Shown here: positions 20,114-28,209 of the stretch, one piece after another | Position numbering within the stretch: position 1 is the first letter of the stretch | Layout: each line of letters begins with the position of its first letter | The notes under the pieces: generated by a model | The model's database searches: none | Told to the model about the DNA's origin: nothing | What the model saw: the letters and a program-made list of their open reading frames with translations, nothing else | Assembly (NCBI RefSeq): GCF_014203715.1 | Contig: NZ_JACHJP010000007.1 | Location: 186,001-250,000 of the forward strand | Direction: 5' to 3' | DNA: 64,000 nt | DNA from: Streptosporangium saharense | GTDB lineage: Bacteria; Actinomycetota; Actinomycetes; Streptosporangiales; Streptosporangiaceae | Translations under genes and position numbers: made by a program

Positions 20114-20413
20114 ATGAGTCAGAACATCCATGTCACCTCAGCCTGTATCGCGAACGTCCAGCGCAACCTGACCGAACGGGTCATACCGGAGTTCCAGCAG
20201 CTCAAGACGAAGGTCGACAGCACCGACGTCGACTTCCCCGGGTTCGGGGTGCTCGGCCTGCCCTTCGGCAGCGTGTACAACGCCAGGCAGGAGGACATCA
20301 AGAAGATGGTCGAGGACGCGATCGGCGCACTGGACGCCTGGATCGCCGCCCTGGAGACCATCAAGCAGAACTGGAAGAACGCCGAGAAGGCGAACGAGGT
20401 GACCTATTCGTGA
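20114..20413 (+). CDS. Small WXG100-like helical protein, module copy 1
   Basis: A 99-residue protein predicted to be a helical hairpin. After INVT-type start (SQNIHVTSACIANVQRNL) the turn region holds DFPGFGVLGLPFGSVYNAR instead of a strict WXG, and the second helix ends WIAALETIKQNWKNAEKAN. It overlaps the next gene by 4 bp (GTGA), so the two are translated together. It is clearly related to the gene at 22456-22761 and to the N-terminus of the large protein at 25239-26345. Probably a T7SS substrate or chaperone; exact function unknown. The upstream gap (19960-20113) must hold divergent promoters. Confidence 0.8.
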   Translation: MSQNIHVTSACIANVQRNLTERVIPEFQQLKTKVDSTDVDFPGFGVLGLPFGSVYNARQEDIKKMVEDAIGALDAWIAALETIKQNWKNAEKANEVTYS

Positions 20414-21237
20414 CGACGCCTCCGACACCTCCGACGGTCAGTCTCGTCCACCCGGAGCGGGCGGCGAAGTGGGCGGCGCGCGGGGAGATGGCGGCCACCG
20501 CGCAGAAGGCCATCGAGACGCTCAAGACGAGCAACCAGCTGATCCCCAGCCTGGCGACCGCGGTGGCCATCGTGACCACGGCCGTGGCCAACACCCCGGG
20601 AATGAACGACGCCAAGGCCAACTGGAACTCCCTGGCCAAGGCCCTTGAGGTCGCCTACCCCTCCCTCATCGGCAACGCGGTCTTCCTGACCCGTGCCGAC
20701 TGGCAGGCCGACGACCGGGAGGAGTTCCTCAACGCGACAGTCCTGTTCTGTGGCGAACTGCAGAAGCTCAGCGGCGTCTGCTACACCATGGAGGGCCGGA
20801 TGGAGGCGCTCCGGCAGGCGTACTACGACTACTGGAAGGGCATCGCCACCCTCTCCGGCACCGTGCTGCTCTACGCGGTCGCCGCCCGGCGCATGAGCAT
20901 GGCCAACCCGGCCACGGCCGCCGCCGCGCAGATACAGCTCCAGCGGCTCGGCAACGTCGTCAACGGCCTCACGGCCAAGATGACGATGCTCCTGGGCAGC
21001 TATCTCGCCCTGGCGGGCTCCGCCCTGACCTCCCTCATGGAGCGGATGAGCGACCTGCACAACGTCACGCCGACCGGTGGCACGAAGGTCGACTTCAAGA
21101 AGATCGTCCTGTCCACGGAGCCGCCCTCGTCCTGGATCGCCCCCAAGCGCGAGGTGGGCGAGCCCGCGACGAACAAGCCCGACCCCAAGGTGGACGCGAC
21201 GCTCGACAAGATCACGGGCAATCAGCCGCAGCGCTAG
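20410..21237 (+). CDS. WXG-like protein with membrane hairpin, module copy 1
   Basis: A 275-residue protein with a helical N-terminal half (LATAVAIVTTAVANTPGMND, then WQADDREEF, which stands where WXGD is in true WXG proteins), two long hydrophobic helices (about 145-225) and a C-terminal stretch GGTKVDFKKIVLS. It starts at GTG 20410 inside the stop of the small gene before it. Related proteins at 21659-22459 and 24435-25208 share this layout and the K(V/A)DF motif. It converges with the YbaB gene at 21234, the two stop codons sharing CTAG. Role unknown; membrane partner or T7SS client is likely. Confidence 0.8.
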   Translation: MTTPPTPPTVSLVHPERAAKWAARGEMAATAQKAIETLKTSNQLIPSLATAVAIVTTAVANTPGMNDAKANWNSLAKALEVAYPSLIGNAVFLTRADWQADDREEFLNATVLFCGELQKLSGVCYTMEGRMEALRQAYYDYWKGIATLSGTVLLYAVAARRMSMANPATAAAAQIQLQRLGNVVNGLTAKMTMLLGSYLALAGSALTSLMERMSDLHNVTPTGGTKVDFKKIVLSTEPPSSWIAPKREVGEPATNKPDPKVDATLDKITGNQPQR

Positions 21238-21653
21238 AAGCCCGCGGACAGGTCCCGCAGGGTGCGGGCCAGGTCCTCACCGATCTCCTCAAGCTGGCGG
21301 CGGGCCGCGGCCATGTCCAGCGTGACCGGCTCGCCGCCCGTCGCCTCGCTGATCAGTTCCTCGGTACGGCGTCGCGCGTCGGCCTGCGCCGCGCGGACCG
21401 CCTCCGTGGCCGCCTCGGCGATCGTGGCGACGTCCAGGCGCGCGATCCTGGGGTCGAGGGTGATGCGCCGCAGCGAGCCCGTGGAGTCCACCACGGCCCG
21501 TGCCATGCCGTCGGCCGCCTCGCCCTCCCCGGTGACCGCGTCGAGTTCGGCGTGGGCGTCGCCGAGCCTGCTCAGCATCGCGTCGCTGCGCCGTACGAAC
21601 TCGTCGAGCCCTTCCGGGGTGTCCAGGCGCAGGTCGTCGAGGTTGCGGTTCAT
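21234..21653 (-). CDS. YbaB/EbfC-family protein of T7SS locus, paralogue 2
   Basis: A 139-residue protein with YbaB-like order: helix (LDEFVRRSDAMLSRLGDAHAELDAVTGEG), beta stretch (ADGMARAVVDSTGSLRRITL, DPRIARLD) and a long terminal helix (IAEAATEAVRAAQADARRRT), plus an extra C-terminal helix (ARRQLEEIGEDLARTLRDL). ATG 21653 is preferred to an upstream codon at 21695; GGAGCC is upstream and the earlier start would overlap the gene before it. It follows the membrane-hairpin gene by 5 bp, completing a three-gene minus-strand unit (22761 to 21234). Confidence 0.78.
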   Translation of the reverse strand: MNRNLDDLRLDTPEGLDEFVRRSDAMLSRLGDAHAELDAVTGEGEAADGMARAVVDSTGSLRRITLDPRIARLDVATIAEAATEAVRAAQADARRRTEELISEATGGEPVTLDMAAARRQLEEIGEDLARTLRDLSAGF

Positions 21654-21658
21654 CTGTG

Positions 21659-22459
21659 TCACGGCTCCGGAAGGTCTCTCTTGGGGGCCAGCCACTGGAA
21701 GCCCGCCGAGGGCGGGAGCTGGGCCGGTTGCCCCGGTCGTGATGGGGGCGGTTTCTGGAAGGAGGGCAGGTTCCCGGTGACGATCATGGCCTGGGTGAAG
21801 TCCACCTTCGCGTCACCGGTCGGCGCGAGGTTGAACATCTGCCAGAACGCCTTGCCGGAGAAGAACAGCGAGACGCTGCTCGCCCCCGCGGCGATGACCT
21901 TCACCAGCCCCGCGGTCGAGGCGGCGATGATCCTGCTGGCCAGGGTGCCGAGCAGCCTCAGGTTGAGCGCGGCCGAGCCCGCGAACGGCGTCGTCAGCAT
22001 GGCGGCGGCGATCAGCAGGAGGGCGATCAGGCGCGCGGCCAGCGCGGCGAGCGCGGCCCAGTAGGCGCGGTAGGCGTCACCCAGTTCGTCCACGATCCCG
22101 GCGACCGCCTTGACGTAGGCGCGCAGGCTCTCCACCGCCTCCTGGTACTGCTGGACCGCGTGGTTGAACGCCTCGCGGTCCTTGGCGATCCACCCCTCCT
22201 TCTCCTTCTCCCGCAGGGAGGCCAGGAAGCTCTTGTTGAGGGTGTCCAGGCGCGAGTGGAGCGACTCCCAGTTGTTGTAGGCGTTGGCCATCCCCGGCAC
22301 GTTGGCGACGGCGGTTCCCGCGATGGCCACGCCCGCCCACAGGGTCGGCGCGAGTCGCGCGCCCTTCTCCAGGCTGCTGAGGATCTTCGAGGAGTGGAGG
22401 ACGACGCCCTTGGCGCTGCGGGTCGCCGTACTCCAGGCGGGTCTGTTGGAGGGGCTCAT
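21659..22459 (-). CDS. WXG-like protein with membrane hairpin, module copy 2
   Basis: A 266-residue paralogue of the 20410 protein. It shares GVAIAGTAVANVPGMANAYN and NWESLHSRLDTLNK with that protein, has WIAKDREAF at the WXGD position, two long hydrophobic helices (YWAALAALAARLIALLLIAA and a second one beginning GTLASRIIAAS), and the terminal GDAKVDFTQAMIVTGN. A Pro/Gln-rich patch (PPPSRPGQPAQLPPS) precedes the end. It overlaps the small gene upstream by 4 bp (ATGA at 22456-22459). The same gene pair arrangement occurs three times in this locus, which argues for a functional two-protein unit. Confidence 0.8.
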   Translation of the reverse strand: MSPSNRPAWSTATRSAKGVVLHSSKILSSLEKGARLAPTLWAGVAIAGTAVANVPGMANAYNNWESLHSRLDTLNKSFLASLREKEKEGWIAKDREAFNHAVQQYQEAVESLRAYVKAVAGIVDELGDAYRAYWAALAALAARLIALLLIAAAMLTTPFAGSAALNLRLLGTLASRIIAASTAGLVKVIAAGASSVSLFFSGKAFWQMFNLAPTGDAKVDFTQAMIVTGNLPSFQKPPPSRPGQPAQLPPSAGFQWLAPKRDLPEP

Positions 22460-22761
22460 CGGCGGACGACGACACCGCTGGCCGACTCGGCGGTCCGCCA
22501 GTTGGCCTCGGCCGTCAGCAGACCCTCCTGCCAGGAGGCCAGGACCTCAAGGGCCTGGGTGAACTTCTCCTCCATCTGCTTCTGGACCCTGCGGTACTGG
22601 ATCCCGATCGCCACCTCACCGGCCGCGCCCCAGCCGGGGAAGGGGACGTCGGTGCTCTCCAGCAGCCCGCCGAGCTCCTTGACCTTGGGGACGGTGGTGT
22701 CCGTCACCTCGGTGTGCAGCGCCCGAATCGCATCGGACGTGACATGGATGTCCAGCGCCAT
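22456..22761 (-). CDS. Small WXG100-like helical protein, module copy 2
   Basis: A 101-residue helical protein (MALDIHVTSDAIRALHTEV start; turn VPFPGWGAAGEVAIGIQYRR; second helix VLASWQEGLLTAEANWRTAE). Its turn carries GWG, and WQEG near the end resembles WXG. ATG 22761 has a strong AAGGAGG 5 nt upstream. It is the first gene of a three-gene unit and diverges from eccB, with 203 bp between starts. It is a paralogue of the gene at 20114; likely a T7SS substrate or co-secreted partner. Confidence 0.82.
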   Translation of the reverse strand: MALDIHVTSDAIRALHTEVTDTTVPKVKELGGLLESTDVPFPGWGAAGEVAIGIQYRRVQKQMEEKFTQALEVLASWQEGLLTAEANWRTAESASGVVVRR

Positions 22762-22964
22762 GTGTCCTCCTTGATCAGCGGTCGTCCTGTATCTCCTATC
22801 ACCGCCGGGCCCACCTTCCGCGTCTTCCCGGGCCTTGTTCAACGGTCCTTCCATGATCGGAAAGGCCCTGGACGACAACTGTTTACATCCACCACAAAAG
22901 GGACCATCTTCAAGATCATCCTTCTATGCTTGGGGGGGACGCATCCGGCGATACGGGGGTTGGG

Positions 22965-24416
22965 ATGCAGACCCGGCGTGACCTCTACCAGGCGTACCGG
23001 CTGATGACGCAGCGTCTGGGCACCGCCCTGCTCCAGGGCGAGCCCGACCTGCCGGAATCACCCATGCGCAGACACAACGTGGCGATGTTCGGCGGCGTAC
23101 TGGTCGCCGTCCTGGTCGCCGCCGTCTTCGGCGTGATCGGCCTGCTGCGGCCCGGCAACGCGACCGCGCTCACCGACCCGGGAACCGTGGTCGTCGAGGA
23201 GGAGACGGGCGCGACGTTCGTCTACAGCGCCCCCCAGGGCACGATGATCCCGGTCGTCAACATGGCCTCGGCGCGGCTGCTGGTCGGCCAGCAGGACGTG
23301 AAGGTGCGCCTGGTCAGCTCGGCGTCGCTGTCGCGCTACCCGCGCGGCACGCTGGTCGGCATCCCCGGCGCCCCCGAGTCGCTGCCCGCCCGCGACCGCC
23401 TGGTCCGCTCCCCCTGGTCGGCCTGCGTGGTCGAGGGGACGGACACCAACGGCGAGCGCAGGCCGTACACCTCGCTGGTCGGGGGGTTCGGCGTCGGCGG
23501 CGCTCCGATCGGGCAGGACAAGGCCATGCTCGTCGAGCAGGACGGACAGGCCTGGCTACTCTGGTCGAACCAGCGGATGCGCGTCTCCACCGAGGGGGCG
23601 CGGGCGCTGACCGAGGAGCGGCCCCGCCAGGTCCCGCTGGCCTGGCTCAACGCGCTGCCCACGGGGCCCGACTTCCGCTCCCCCTCGGTCCCCGGTCTCG
23701 GCCGCCAGACACGCGGTCCCGACGGTCGCGGATCGGTCGTCGGCAAAGTCTTCACCGTCCCGCCCGTCGCGGGCGGAGGCGCCAAGTGGTACGTCCAGCT
23801 CGCCGACGGCTTGGCGCCGCTCACGCCCGCGCAGGCCGCCCTGCTCCTGCAGAACCCCGACAGCAAGAAGGCGTACGGCAGGGCACCGGTGAGGGCGATC
23901 GAGCTCGACCCGGCCACCGCGACCGGGGCCAGGCGGTCGGCGACCTCGATGGGCGGCGGCGACCTTCCGCAGGCCATGCCCACGATCGTCACCCCGCCTC
24001 CGACCGACCCGGTCTGCGCCGTCTACTCCGACACCGAACGCGGCTCGGTCAGGGCGCTGCTGACGGTCGGCAGCACGGTCTCCGTCCCCGCGCCGCCGAA
24101 GGGCTGGTTCAACCAGGACGTGGTCGACCAGGTGGTCCTGCCGTACGGCGGGGGCGCCCTGCTGGGGCTGCTGCCCGGTGACGGCAGGCTTGAGGCGATC
24201 CGGTCGCTCTACCTGCTCGACGACCAGGGGCGGCGGCACGCCGTCACCTCGCCGGAGGCGCTGACCGGGCTCGGCTACACGACGCAGGACATCGCCCCGC
24301 TGCCCGCGCACCTGGTGCACCTGATCCCCGAGGGACCGGCGCTCGACGTCGCGGCGGCCAGGAAGCCGGTGCAGGCCGACCGGCCCCAGACGCCCGGGAC
24401 CCAGCAGCGGCAGTGA
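22965..24416 (+). CDS. eccB: T7SS core component EccB
   Basis: A 483-residue single-pass membrane protein that, with EccC, EccD and EccE, builds the ESX membrane complex; most of it stands outside the membrane. The EccB start QTRRDLYQAYRLMTQRLGTA (cytoplasmic) is followed by one helix (residues 41-61) and long extracellular repeats with YSAPQGTMIPVVNMASARLL, GRGSVVGKVFTVP and a Cys in VCAVYSD. ATG 22965 follows GGGGGTTGGG and matches the family start, so the 13 upstream residues were left out. It stands alone on the plus strand between two minus-strand units. Confidence 0.93.
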   Translation: MQTRRDLYQAYRLMTQRLGTALLQGEPDLPESPMRRHNVAMFGGVLVAVLVAAVFGVIGLLRPGNATALTDPGTVVVEEETGATFVYSAPQGTMIPVVNMASARLLVGQQDVKVRLVSSASLSRYPRGTLVGIPGAPESLPARDRLVRSPWSACVVEGTDTNGERRPYTSLVGGFGVGGAPIGQDKAMLVEQDGQAWLLWSNQRMRVSTEGARALTEERPRQVPLAWLNALPTGPDFRSPSVPGLGRQTRGPDGRGSVVGKVFTVPPVAGGGAKWYVQLADGLAPLTPAQAALLLQNPDSKKAYGRAPVRAIELDPATATGARRSATSMGGGDLPQAMPTIVTPPPTDPVCAVYSDTERGSVRALLTVGSTVSVPAPPKGWFNQDVVDQVVLPYGGGALLGLLPGDGRLEAIRSLYLLDDQGRRHAVTSPEALTGLGYTTQDIAPLPAHLVHLIPEGPALDVAAARKPVQADRPQTPGTQQRQ

Positions 24417-24434
24417 CGCCGCCGTCAGAGCCCG

Positions 24435-25208
24435 TCAGATGCCGAGGATGCTCGACATGATGCCGCCGCCCTTCGGCTGCTGGACCTGGAGGGCGGAGGT
24501 GTCCGGCTTCGTGGTGAGTCCGGTGTTCTTGTCGTACTGCAGGCTGACCTGGGTGAAGTCGGCCTTCTGCTCCGGCATCGCCTTCATGCCGTAGAACAGC
24601 CGCGCCTGGTCCTGCTGCAGGCCGTTGACCAGCATCAGGACCACGCCGACCGCCCCGACCGCCATCAGCTTCTTCCTGAGCACGGCCTTGAGGGCGGCGT
24701 CGAGGGCGTTGAGGAAGCGGTCGATCGCCAGGATCAGGCCCGCCCGCAACGGCGGATAGGCCATCAGGACGAGCGAGGTGACCGCCGCGGTGGACAGGGC
24801 GCCGATCACGAGCGTGGCGAACTGGAAGGTCCCGTGGTAGAGGGCCGCGGTCTGGTCGAGGGTGTCGGCCGTCCCCTCCCGGAACCTCTTGACGTTGTCC
24901 AGTTGGGCGACGAAGTCGTCGACGTTGCCGGTGAAGAGGGTCGCGGCGTCCCCCTCCCACTTGCCCTCCTTCTTGGCCTTCTCCTTCAGCTCGACCAACT
25001 GCTGTTTGAGCGTGTCGATGTCGACCCCGCCCGACCCCTTCGGGTCACGCCACTCCCCGGCCGCCTTCGCCATGTCCCCGGGGTTGGAGATCAGCAGGCC
25101 GACCGACGCGACGATGGCGTAGGCCGAGGGATGCCTCAGGACGGCCGCGGCGGCGGTCCCCGCGGGGATCAACGCCATGAATCCCCATCGGTCACTCTCG
25201 TACGGCAC
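24435..25208 (-). CDS. WXG-like protein with membrane hairpin, module copy 3
   Basis: A 257-residue protein with helical N-terminus (IDTLKQQLVELKEKAKKEGK), a true WXG motif (WEGDAATLF), a membrane hairpin (TFQFATLVIGALSTAAVTSLV, then KKLMAVGAVGVVLMLVNG after a cytoplasmic KAVLRKK loop) and the C-terminal EQKADFTQVSLQYD shared with the two other copies. It follows the large 25239 gene by 30 bp, and that gene's N-terminus is the equivalent of the small partner in the other copies. GTG 25208 has AAGGGAAC upstream. Last gene of the eight-gene operon. Confidence 0.8.
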   Translation of the reverse strand: MPYESDRWGFMALIPAGTAAAAVLRHPSAYAIVASVGLLISNPGDMAKAAGEWRDPKGSGGVDIDTLKQQLVELKEKAKKEGKWEGDAATLFTGNVDDFVAQLDNVKRFREGTADTLDQTAALYHGTFQFATLVIGALSTAAVTSLVLMAYPPLRAGLILAIDRFLNALDAALKAVLRKKLMAVGAVGVVLMLVNGLQQDQARLFYGMKAMPEQKADFTQVSLQYDKNTGLTTKPDTSALQVQQPKGGGIMSSILGI

Positions 25209-25238
25209 GGCCCGTTCCCTTCCGCGGCATCAAACGTC

Positions 25239-26345
25239 TCATTCCTGGCCGATCACCGGAGGGGCGATGTCCTCGTCGCCACCCCAGACGCCCTCGTCCT
25301 CCGACATCCAGGTGCTCTTCTCGCGTTCCTGTCCCTGGTCGCCGCCCCCGCCGCCGGGCATCATCGGCATCATCGGTATGCCGCCCGCGCCACCGCCGCC
25401 CGTCCCGGTGCCGGGCAGGCCGCCGAGCGGGAGGGACCCGCTGCCGCCCACGCCGGAGAACGAACCGGCCCTGCCGGAGGAGCCCGGTCCCGCCGTGTCG
25501 CCCGTCCAGGTGGTCGTGCCGGGCAGCCTCGGCTGCGTGGTCGTCACGTCGCCCGGGTTGCCCAGGTTGGGCGGGTTGTAGGAGGACAGGGCCGTCTTGG
25601 TGGGGTCGTCCACCCCGAGTCCCGGCAGGTTCGTGTCCGTCTTGCTGGGGTCGGGCAGGTCGGTGCCGGGCAGCTTGGGGTCGGGAAGGTTCGGGTTCGG
25701 CAGGTTCGGATCCGTCTTGCCTGGATCGGGCAGGTTGGGGTCCGGCAGGTTCGGGTTCTTACCGGGGTCGTCGGGCAGGTCGGGATCGGGCAGGTTGGGG
25801 TCCTTGCCCGAGTCACCGGGCAACTTCAGGTCGTCGCCGGGCAGCTTCAGGTCGTCAGTGGGGTTCTTGAGGCGGTCGTCGAGGTTGTCGAGACCGTCGA
25901 GGCCACCGGGACCGCCGCCGAGACCGCCACCGCCGAGACCACCGCCCCCCAGGCCGCCGCCGAGGTCACCGAGGCCACCGCCCAGGTCACCGGGTCCGCC
26001 GGGGCCCTTCTCCTTGGGAGTGCTCGCCTCCTCCGCGGCCTTGTAGTTCGCGGCCGAGCTCTTGAGGGCCTCGTTCCAGGAGTCGATCGCCTCCTTGCCC
26101 ACCTTGAGGAGGTTCACGGCGCCGTCGCGGGCGCGGTCGTGGGCGGAGTTCAGTCCCATGCCGAGCACGCCGAAGGCGGGCGGGTCGATGCCGATCGAAC
26201 CGGTGCCGTGGATGAGGCCGTCAACGTCCTTGGCGCGGCTGCCGAAATCGGTACCGAGGTTCTTCAGCTGCTCGTCGGTGAACGAGACGGCCTTGACGGG
26301 ACCGCCGACCCCGAGCGAGAGATCGCCCAGCGGCGTGTCGCCCAT
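25239..26345 (-). CDS. WXG100-like protein with disordered Pro/Asn/Leu repeat region and conserved C-terminal tail
   Basis: A 368-residue protein. The N-terminal ~105 residues are the small WXG100-like domain (FGVLGMGLNSAHDRARD, SWNEALKSSAANYKAAEEAS), close to the 20114 and 22456 proteins. The middle is a low-complexity region, first Gly/Leu-rich and then built of many LPDP/NLPDP units. The end is MMPMMPGGG, then STWMSEDEGVWGGDEDIAPP VIG, a tail also found in the two large proteins upstream. ATG 26345 has GAGGAG 5 nt away. Such architecture fits a secreted or wall-spanning T7SS protein; function unknown. Confidence 0.78.
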   Translation of the reverse strand: MGDTPLGDLSLGVGGPVKAVSFTDEQLKNLGTDFGSRAKDVDGLIHGTGSIGIDPPAFGVLGMGLNSAHDRARDGAVNLLKVGKEAIDSWNEALKSSAANYKAAEEASTPKEKGPGGPGDLGGGLGDLGGGLGGGGLGGGGLGGGPGGLDGLDNLDDRLKNPTDDLKLPGDDLKLPGDSGKDPNLPDPDLPDDPGKNPNLPDPNLPDPGKTDPNLPNPNLPDPKLPGTDLPDPSKTDTNLPGLGVDDPTKTALSSYNPPNLGNPGDVTTTQPRLPGTTTWTGDTAGPGSSGRAGSFSGVGGSGSLPLGGLPGTGTGGGGAGGIPMMPMMPGGGGGDQGQEREKSTWMSEDEGVWGGDEDIAPPVIGQE

Positions 26346-26359
26346 TCCCACTCCTCACA

Positions 26360-27694
26360 TCAGGTGATCACGGGGGGAATGGTGTCGCCACCGCTGCCCC
26401 AGACCTCGTCGTCCTCCAGGAGCCAGGTGGTGCTCTCCTGCTCCTGGTTCTCCTGCGCGCCCGCGCCTCCGGCGCCGAACGGCACCATGGGCATCCCCGA
26501 GGCGCCCGCGACCCTGAGCCCACCGGCCGCGCCGACGCCTCCGACACCGCCGAACCCCCCGGTGCCACCCATGCCGTTCGGCGCGCCGACGCCGACACCG
26601 ATCCCCGGGCCGGTTCCCGTGCCGTTGCCGTTCAGGCCGTTGGAGAAGGGGTAGGCCCCCTGGCCGTTCGGCTGCCCGATCGTGCCGTTCGTCAGGCCCA
26701 GGTTGGCGGGGTCGCCCAGGCCCGCGAGGGTGGTCGTGCCGGTGCCGGTGCCGGTGCCGTTCGCGCCGACGCCCGGCAGGGAGCCGTCAAGGGACCCGGG
26801 GTTGATGACGTTCGGGTCGAGGCCGCCGACCCCGGAGCCCGGTCCCGAGCCCGAACCGTCGGTCCCGGGGCCCGGCGGGAACCCGTCGATCGAGCCCGGC
26901 CCCTGCCCGGATGGGTCCGTACCGTCCTGACCGGGACCGCCCAGGTCACCGGGGCCGCCCGCGCCGTCGAGGCCGTCGAGACCGCCGAGGTCCGAGCCGT
27001 TCAGTCCCAGGCCGTTGGTGGGGTCGTTGACGGACAGCCGGGTCGAGGTGCCGTCGTAGCCGCCCGATCCCGGCCCGGTGACCGTTCCCTTCGGCCCTCC
27101 CGGCAGGGTGACGTCGTCATATTTGGGCATCGGGAGCTGCACCGGGGTCGGCAGCGCGTACTGCACCTCGTCGGGCAGTTCCTTGTAGTGCTGGATGATC
27201 TTCTGGTTGATCTCGTTGAACCGGTCCCTGGCCCGGTCCTCGACGCGGTACATGCCGTAGAACGGGATGTTGTCCGCCCAGTCGGTGTCGTGGTCGGAGC
27301 GCGAGTCCTGGCCCCGCTTGGTGACGATGTTGCGCTGGGCCCAGGAGAGCGTCTCGGAGTAGCCGCGCAGCGTGGTGCCGACCTGCCGCATCTTGCCCGC
27401 CAGCTCGCGGATGCTCGCGTGCAGCCGCTGCAGTTCCTTCTGGGCCTCGACGCTCTCGGTCCCGTTGTACTTCCCAGCCAGGTCGGTCGCCCGCTGCTTG
27501 AGGGTCACCGCGGCGTCCTGGAGCAGGTCGTGCGCGGCGACGTAGTAGTCACCCGCCCGCTTCACCGCGGCCGGGTGGGTGTCGTCGACCCAGTCCCTGA
27601 CCTGGTCCATGACGCTGTCGAAGAGCGTGATCGACAGCGACGTCTCCTGCGGCTCGATGCCGTACTTGAGACGATTGGAACCTGTTTGCGCCAT
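26360..27694 (-). CDS. Large WXG-like T7SS protein with Gly-rich region and conserved C-terminal tail (A)
   Basis: A 444-residue protein. The first ~200 residues are helical (FDSVMDQVRDWVDDTHPAAV, KYNGTESVEAQKELQRLHAS, GKMRQVGTTLRGYSETLSW), with YNG where a WXG is expected. A Gly/Pro/Asp-rich middle follows (many GSG, GTGTGTG and LGG blocks) and then the tail TTWLLEDDEVWGSGGDTIPP-VIT. The helical part is clearly related to the 28210 protein. ATG 27694 has GGGAGG upstream. It lies 13 bp after its small partner at 27708. Likely a T7SS client. Confidence 0.78.
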   Translation of the reverse strand: MAQTGSNRLKYGIEPQETSLSITLFDSVMDQVRDWVDDTHPAAVKRAGDYYVAAHDLLQDAAVTLKQRATDLAGKYNGTESVEAQKELQRLHASIRELAGKMRQVGTTLRGYSETLSWAQRNIVTKRGQDSRSDHDTDWADNIPFYGMYRVEDRARDRFNEINQKIIQHYKELPDEVQYALPTPVQLPMPKYDDVTLPGGPKGTVTGPGSGGYDGTSTRLSVNDPTNGLGLNGSDLGGLDGLDGAGGPGDLGGPGQDGTDPSGQGPGSIDGFPPGPGTDGSGSGPGSGVGGLDPNVINPGSLDGSLPGVGANGTGTGTGTTTLAGLGDPANLGLTNGTIGQPNGQGAYPFSNGLNGNGTGTGPGIGVGVGAPNGMGGTGGFGGVGGVGAAGGLRVAGASGMPMVPFGAGGAGAQENQEQESTTWLLEDDEVWGSGGDTIPPVIT

Positions 27695-27707
27695 GCTGGC
27701 CTCCCTG

Positions 27708-28184
27708 TCAGGCGCCCGACTTGGGAGCCGTGCCCTCGTTCGCCACCTCGGCACCGTCGTAGGACTTGGCGATCTCGTAGAGCGTGTCGATCACGGCCTT
27801 GTACTGCTCGGTCGTCGCCGCGTACAGGCCGCTCTTCTGCCCCCGCTCCCCGACGAGGACCGAGTAGGCCGTGTTGATCGCCATGGTGAACTGCTGGGCG
27901 GTCATCCACTTGCCGAGGTGGACGTCGCTGAGCGCGGCCTGCAACTGCAGGTCGGGCAGCGTCCCGGCCCCCGGGGGCGGTCCCGGCAGCTCGGCGGTCT
28001 GCCCCTTCGCCGTGGCGACCGCGGTCGCGGGCGGCGTCGTCGCGGTCGTCAGCTTCTGCAGCGCCTTCTCCAACTGCCCGGCGATCTCCTTGATCGCGGC
28101 GCGGTCCAGTTCGGGACCGCCCTTGCCGCTGCTGTCGCTCTTGACGGTCAGACCGGGCCAGTCGGGGTCGAGTTCGATCGCCAT
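27708..28184 (-). CDS. Small T7SS-locus protein paired with the 26360 gene
   Basis: A 158-residue protein of unknown fold, mostly helical with a Pro/Ala-rich linker (PPATAVATAKGQTAELPGPP) in the middle. The second half (MTAQQFTMAINTAYSVLV, YAATTEQYKAVIDTLYEIAK, SYDGAE) matches the end of the 29559 protein, including AKxYDGA. That similarity suggests that 27708/26360 and 29559/28210 are duplicate gene pairs. No recognised domain; a secretion partner or chaperone is a guess from position. Confidence 0.7.
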   Translation of the reverse strand: MAIELDPDWPGLTVKSDSSGKGGPELDRAAIKEIAGQLEKALQKLTTATTPPATAVATAKGQTAELPGPPPGAGTLPDLQLQAALSDVHLGKWMTAQQFTMAINTAYSVLVGERGQKSGLYAATTEQYKAVIDTLYEIAKSYDGAEVANEGTAPKSGA

Positions 28185-28209
28185 GCCGTACCTCCGAAAA
28201 ACGTGCGGG

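Noticed and set aside
25700..25800. Regular repeats suggestive of a CRISPR array
   Set aside because: They are in-frame LPDP/NLPDP codon repeats inside a coding gene, not spaced unique spacers.
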